Assembly: GCA_016177265.1 (NCBI GenBank)
Contig: JACOVP010000010.1
Location: 1-12,871 of the forward strand
DNA length: 12,871 nucleotides
Origin: Candidatus Woesearchaeota archaeon
Lineage (GTDB): Archaea > Nanobdellota > Nanobdellia > SCGC-AAA011-G17 > UBA489
Reading direction: 5' to 3'
Below, piece after piece: positions 11,699 to 12,871 of this stretch; the stretch's first letter is position 1; each line of letters opens with the position of its first letter. The translations under genes were made by a program, and so were the position numbers. Under the pieces are notes generated by a model. The model made no database searches, was not told the DNA's origin, and saw only the letters and a program-made list of their open reading frames with translations.

Positions 11699-11709
11699 AG
11701 AGATATACT

Positions 11710-12171
11710 ATGTTCTGCCCCTACTGTCACTATGCGGAAACAAAGGTAGTCGATAAACGAGATGCGGATAATCAGGCGCTCACACGGCGAAGGAGGGAAT
11801 GTCTCAAGTGTGCTAAGCGATTCACTACCTATGAGCGCATGGAAACAAACTTGCGCGTCATCAAAAAAGACGGAAGACGTGAAACATTCAATCGGGAAAA
11901 AATTAAAATTGGTATGTTGAAGGCATGTGAAAAACGCCCCGTCAGTGCAGAAGCAATCGAGGCAGCAGTCAACAAAGTTGAAGCACAGCTCCGTGGCAAA
12001 GCGAACAGTGAAGTGAAGAGCAGAGTCATTGGTGAATCAGTCAGCAGAGAGCTCAAGCGCTTAGATAAGGTTGCATACATCAGATTCGCATCAGTCTACA
12101 AGGATTTTGAAGACCCAGAGTCATTTGCAACAGAAGTTAAGCAATTATTGCGACGAGGGAGAAAAAAATAG
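11710..12171 (+). CDS. nrdR: Transcriptional repressor NrdR
   Basis: NrdR senses ATP/dATP and represses ribonucleotide reductase genes. The protein has the family length (153 aa) and layout: an N-terminal zinc ribbon with MFCPYC (Cys3, Cys6) and ECLKC (Cys31, Cys34), the basic RRRR stretch preceding the second knuckle, RFTTYER (37-43), then an ATP-cone domain from LRVIKKDGRRETFNREKI (48-65) to VYKDFEDPESF. It lies 99 nt after nrdJ in the same direction with the dut remnant between, and no TATA box at the usual distance, so co-transcription is likely. NrdR is chiefly bacterial; presence beside a class II reductase in an archaeal window suggests old acquisition. Classic paired NrdR boxes (ACAC-type) were not found before nrdJ. 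Confidence 0.96.
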   Translation: MFCPYCHYAETKVVDKRDADNQALTRRRRECLKCAKRFTTYERMETNLRVIKKDGRRETFNREKIKIGMLKACEKRPVSAEAIEAAVNKVEAQLRGKANSEVKSRVIGESVSRELKRLDKVAYIRFASVYKDFEDPESFATEVKQLLRRGRKK

Positions 12172-12181
12172 TTATACATAT

Positions 12182-12628
12182 TTATGCTTTGTCATCCGGA
12201 AATAAAGCGATAAGGTCTCGTGTATTCAGTACTGTAATAAGAGGTTGTTTCTTCAATAATCTATCATGAGACCATAAAGGGCATTTGAGTTCTACCCCAA
12301 GTGCCAAAAAATCTGTATCCTTGAGAAATGCTTCTCTTTCTTGTTCAGATGAACAGTGCTGTGATGCTCCAACGACAACAGAAAAAGATGAGATATAGTT
12401 CTCCAGGGGAATAAAAAGTACTTGTCCTGCTAGTGATTGCAATAATGTTTTCCATTCTTCTTTCGAAAGATACGCTCTTTTCTGTATGTCAGGGGCATAC
12501 TTCTTGATCTCTTCAAGTGCATATTCTGGGGCATAGCAGGTTATGTGTTGCTCCTTCAATATCAAGTTTAAAAAACTCTCTTTCCAGAAAAAAGTAAACA
12601 GGATGTTAGTATCCACAGCACACTGCAT
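12182..12628 (-). CDS. PIN-domain protein, VapC-like toxin candidate (148 aa)
   Basis: PIN-domain ribonuclease fold. The first strand AVDTNILFTFF provides Asp6; Glu40 in YALEEIKKY is the second acid; KDTDFLALGVELKCPLWSHD provides Asp104/Asp106 and Asp122, the usual metal-binding quartet for one or two Mg/Mn ions. Length is typical of VapC and related PIN toxins that cleave tRNA or rRNA. It follows an RHH-type gene with the stop and start directly adjacent (TGA then ATG), an antitoxin-first toxin-antitoxin operon. The gene ends 10 nt from the convergent nrdR stop. The catalytic residues appear intact, so it may be active. Target unknown. Confidence 0.88.
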   Translation of the reverse strand: MQCAVDTNILFTFFWKESFLNLILKEQHITCYAPEYALEEIKKYAPDIQKRAYLSKEEWKTLLQSLAGQVLFIPLENYISSFSVVVGASQHCSSEQEREAFLKDTDFLALGVELKCPLWSHDRLLKKQPLITVLNTRDLIALFPDDKA

Positions 12629-12871
12629 TCAGATCAATCCTTTCTTTTTTAGTATCTGCAGCCTGTCCTTTCTTGCACGCCTTTGGAGATCTACAGCCCA
12701 GTCAAGAAGAGGTTCTTCTTCCTTGGCTTTTTGGAGCATTGCTTCTCTCCAGGATAGTTCTGTTGTTTTTTCCACAATGGCCTTTCGAATGAATCCTGAC
12801 CAGTTGACTTCGGAGAACTGTTCCATCTTTCGCTTGATGTCTTCAGGGACTGATAGGGTTATGCTTACCAT
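12629..12871 (-). CDS. Ribbon-helix-helix antitoxin (VapB/CopG-like, 80 aa)
   Basis: The N-terminus MVSITLSVPEDIKRKMEQF followed by VNWSGFIRKAIVEK has the beta-strand plus two-helix layout of RHH DNA-binding proteins, which bind operators as dimers. The C-terminal half (WREAMLQKAKEEEPLLDWAVDLQRRARKDR) is a charged helix with a Trp, the usual toxin-wrapping segment. It directly precedes the PIN gene. The ATG is the last codon of the window (12869-12871); the protein looks complete but a longer N-terminus and its promoter would lie outside. Confidence 0.85.
   Translation of the reverse strand: MVSITLSVPEDIKRKMEQFSEVNWSGFIRKAIVEKTTELSWREAMLQKAKEEEPLLDWAVDLQRRARKDRLQILKKKGLI

Noticed and set aside
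1..12871. CRISPR array, transposon ends or integrase gene
   Set aside because: No regularly spaced repeats, no transposase or tyrosine/serine recombinase motifs, and no terminal inverted repeats were seen; only tRNA-like repeats hint at past insertion.

Overview
The window reads as part of an archaeal chromosome, most likely a small-genome lineage such as DPANN (Woesearchaeota/Pacearchaeota-like; this placement is inference). Evidence: it encodes ABCE1/Rli1, a protein of archaea and eukaryotes; several tRNAs have no encoded CCA; two tRNA genes carry introns with bulge-helix-bulge (BHB) type folds, three in one gene; tRNA-Thr genes have U73; and most gene starts sit about 26-28 nt downstream of a TATA-like box, implying leaderless mRNAs.

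Layout. 1-1100: a degenerate tRNA-Thr(GGT) copy at the left edge, a lone DUF433 antitoxin-like gene, an opposing two-gene cassette (small conserved protein plus DTGF-type retropepsin-like protease), then an intact tRNA-Thr(GGT). 1170-2940: ribB, an unknown 106-aa gene, a tRNA-Leu(CAG) with three predicted introns, and a two-helix membrane protein. 3041-4203: an unknown 123-aa gene, a tRNA-Thr 3'-half fragment, a DUF2283/nuclease-like toxin-antitoxin pair, and a tRNA-Thr(CGT) with a D-loop intron. 4270-5422: a winged-helix/nucleotidyltransferase plus HEPN pair behind a tandem dyad operator. 5423-6368: a 51-aa zinc ribbon and an alpha/beta hydrolase diverging from one TATA box. 6402-8180: ABCE1, which has kept one Fe-S cluster site and lost the other. 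8437-12171: a deoxynucleotide block of class II ribonucleotide reductase (nrdJ), a 28-codon dUTPase N-terminal remnant and nrdR. 12182-12871: a VapBC-type PIN/RHH pair.

The window mixes housekeeping genes (translation recycling, riboflavin, dNTP supply, tRNAs) with at least three toxin-antitoxin-like cassettes placed at or between tRNA-Thr sequences. No integrase, transposase or CRISPR array was seen. The most notable items are the triple-intron tRNA-Leu, the D-loop BHB intron in tRNA-Thr(CGT), the half-lost ferredoxin domain of ABCE1, the duplicated operator of the MNT/HEPN pair, and the dUTPase stub between nrdJ and nrdR.
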